From: Lautropia sp. SCN 70-15
GTDB lineage: Bacteria > Pseudomonadota > Gammaproteobacteria > Burkholderiales > Burkholderiaceae_E
NCBI GenBank assembly: GCA_001724315.1
Contig: MEEC01000163.1
Span: forward strand, 1-6,185
Length of the DNA stretch: 6,185 nt
Reading direction: 5' to 3'
Under the pieces are notes generated by a model, which was not told the DNA's origin, ran no database searches, and worked only from the letters and a program-made list of their open reading frames with translations. Shown piece by piece: positions 5,019 through 6,185 of this stretch. The position numbers and the translations under genes were made by a program. The first letter of the stretch is position 1. Every line of letters starts with the position of its first letter.

Positions 5019-5975
5019 ATGCGCATCCTGATCATCCTCGACCCGCTCGAGAAAATCACCACCTACAAGGACTCGACCTTCGCGATGATGGTCGAGGCCG
5101 ACCGGCGCGGCCACGCGGTCTTCGTCTGCGAGCAGCACGAGCTCTCGCTGGCCGGCGGGCGCACGGTGGCCCACGCGCGGCTGCTGCGCCTGCTCGACCC
5201 CAGCGGCAAGGACCGCGCGTGGTACGCGCTCGGCGAGCCGTCCGAAGAGCCGGTGGCGGCCTTCGACGCCACGCTGATGCGCAAGGACCCGCCCTTCGAC
5301 ATGGAGTACGTGTACTCCACCTACCTGCTCGAGCACGCGGTGCGCGAGGGCGCGAAGGTCTACAACGACCCCACCGCGATCCGCGGCCACAACGAGAAGC
5401 TGGCGATCGCCGAGTTCCCGCAGTTCGCCGCGCCCATGCTGGTGACCCGCAGCGCGCAGGCGCTGCGTGCCTTCGTCGACGAGCACGAGGTCGCGGGGTT
5501 CAAGCTGCTCGACGGCATGGGCGGCACCTCGATCTTCCGCGCCGAGCGCGGCGACCCGAATCTCTCGGTGATCATCGAGACGCTGAACCAGTTCGGCGAC
5601 CGCTCGGTGATGGCGCAGCGCTTCCTGCCCGAGATTGCCGACGGCGACAAGCGGGTGCTGCTGATCGGCGGCAAGGTCGTTCCCTTCTGCCTGGCGCGCA
5701 TTCCCAAGAGCGGCGAGTTCCGCGGCAACCTGGCAGCCGGCGGTCGCGGCGTCGCGCGCGAGCTGTCGGCGAAGGACCGCGAGATCGGCGAGGCGGTCGC
5801 GCAGGTGCTGGCGCCGCGCGGCTTGCTGCTGGTGGGGCTGGACCTGATCGGCGAGTGCATCACCGAGATCAACGTGACCAGCCCGACCTGCTTCCAGGAG
5901 ATCCGCGACCAGACCGGCTTCGACGTGGCCGCGATGTTCGTCGACGCGCTCGAGGAGGCGGCGGGCGCGCGATGA
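5019..5975 (+). CDS. gshB: Glutathione synthetase
   Basis: The 318-residue ATP-grasp enzyme joins gamma-glutamylcysteine and glycine with ATP hydrolysis, the last step of cytoplasmic glutathione synthesis. Length and motifs are normal for the bacterial GshB family: N-terminal MRILIILDPLEKI with YKDST (residues 16-20), RKDPPFD (88-94), the ATP-grasp glycine-rich loop DGMGG (165-169) after Lys162, PKSGEFRGNLAAGGRG (229-244) with substrate and ATP contacts, and the metal-binding EINVTSPT (283-290). One small difference is FKLLDG (161-166) where E. coli has LKPLDG; the lysine is kept. Start: ATG 5019 gives the canonical N-terminus and has a weak GGGA (5006-5009). An in-frame GTG at 4818 would read through the terminator and promoter into an Arg-rich stretch and is rejected. 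Its stop overlaps the start of the next gene (ATGA), implying translational coupling. Confidence 0.97.
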   Translation: MRILIILDPLEKITTYKDSTFAMMVEADRRGHAVFVCEQHELSLAGGRTVAHARLLRLLDPSGKDRAWYALGEPSEEPVAAFDATLMRKDPPFDMEYVYSTYLLEHAVREGAKVYNDPTAIRGHNEKLAIAEFPQFAAPMLVTRSAQALRAFVDEHEVAGFKLLDGMGGTSIFRAERGDPNLSVIIETLNQFGDRSVMAQRFLPEIADGDKRVLLIGGKVVPFCLARIPKSGEFRGNLAAGGRGVARELSAKDREIGEAVAQVLAPRGLLLVGLDLIGECITEINVTSPTCFQEIRDQTGFDVAAMFVDALEEAAGAR

Positions 5976-6185
5976 TCGGCATCATGGTGGTATCGCACGA
6001 GCCGCTGGGCACCGCGCTGATCCGCTGCACGCGCCACGTGTTCGGCCGCCTGCCGCCGCAGCTCGCGGCGCTGGACGTGATCCCCGACGAGGACCCCGAG
6101 GCGGCGATCCAGGCGGCGCGCGATCTGCTCCTGCGCATCAACGACGGCAGCGGCGCGATCGTGTTCACCGACTGCTTCGGCGCCA
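5972..6185 (+). CDS. Mannose-type PTS EIIA domain protein (3' end beyond the window)
   Basis: The first 71 residues are present and the gene is cut by the window edge. MIGIMVVSHEPLGTALI matches the N-terminus of EIIA-Man family proteins, in which the histidine after the first strand (here His9) receives the phosphate from HPr. VFTDCFGA (~64-71) is the second conserved strand and loop, equivalent to TDLFGA in homologues. The ATG at 5972 overlaps the gshB TGA, and the nearest Shine-Dalgarno-like GAGGAGG (5952-5958) is 13 bases away, so coupling to gshB translation is probable. In related betaproteobacteria a lone EIIA of this type is followed by HPr (ptsH) and enzyme I (ptsI), and the system is thought to be regulatory rather than sugar-transporting; that context is outside this window. 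A later in-frame ATG at 5984 would remove the conserved strand. Confidence 0.9.
   Translation, partial: MIGIMVVSHEPLGTALIRCTRHVFGRLPPQLAALDVIPDEDPEAAIQAARDLLLRINDGSGAIVFTDCFGA

Noticed and set aside
5013..6168. Minus-strand open frames opposite gshB and the EIIA gene
   Set aside because: They are shadows of conserved plus-strand genes and contain no recognisable domain.

Overview
The window is high-GC DNA with dense, closely packed genes. Gene content and order (a ubiK-type gene next to comM, a TorF-type porin followed by glnK and amtB, then gshB and a mannose-type PTS EIIA) suggest a betaproteobacterium, most likely of the order Burkholderiales. This is inferred from protein families and synteny, since no rRNA or other marker gene is present. 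I see no tRNA, rRNA, CRISPR array, insertion sequence or phage gene.

Left part (1-1974): two genes run leftward, ubiK (ubiquinone biosynthesis accessory factor) and then comM (AAA+ helicase of natural transformation), 31 bp apart and probably co-transcribed. The last ~43 codons of comM lie beyond the conserved family domain and overlap an open plus-strand frame that enters from the left edge. That frame may be the 3' end of a convergent gene.

Centre (1975-2293): a 319-bp divergent intergenic region. It holds a strong sigma-54 (-24/-12) promoter match at 2222-2237, 57 bp ahead of the porin start. Two NtrC-type dyads (GCAC-N7-GTGC pattern) are centred about 155 and 183 bp upstream of the predicted transcription start. 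A third such dyad lies inside the likely sigma-70 promoter of ubiK. This is the layout of a nitrogen-limitation-controlled promoter.

Right-centre (2294-4905): torF-type porin, glnK and amtB lie in one direction with gaps of 45 bp and 25-28 bp and no terminator between them. They end at a GC-rich hairpin and then a clear intrinsic terminator with a TTCG loop. The proposed logic is that under nitrogen limitation NtrC~P and sigma-54 RNA polymerase turn on an outer-membrane porin, the AmtB ammonium channel and the GlnK protein that gates it. The role of the porin in this unit is inferred.

Right end (4906-6185): a separate sigma-70 promoter (TACAAT at 4942) precedes gshB (glutathione synthetase). 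Its stop codon overlaps the start of a mannose-type PTS EIIA gene that runs off the window, and HPr and enzyme I genes probably follow. As I recall related Burkholderiales loci, gshA often sits between amtB and gshB; it is not here.

No wholly new system is visible. The most interesting items are the sigma-54/NtrC control region placing a porin of unknown substrate in the ammonium regulon, the NtrC-like dyad inside the ubiK promoter, the possibly leaderless ubiK mRNA and the convergent overlap at the comM 3' end.
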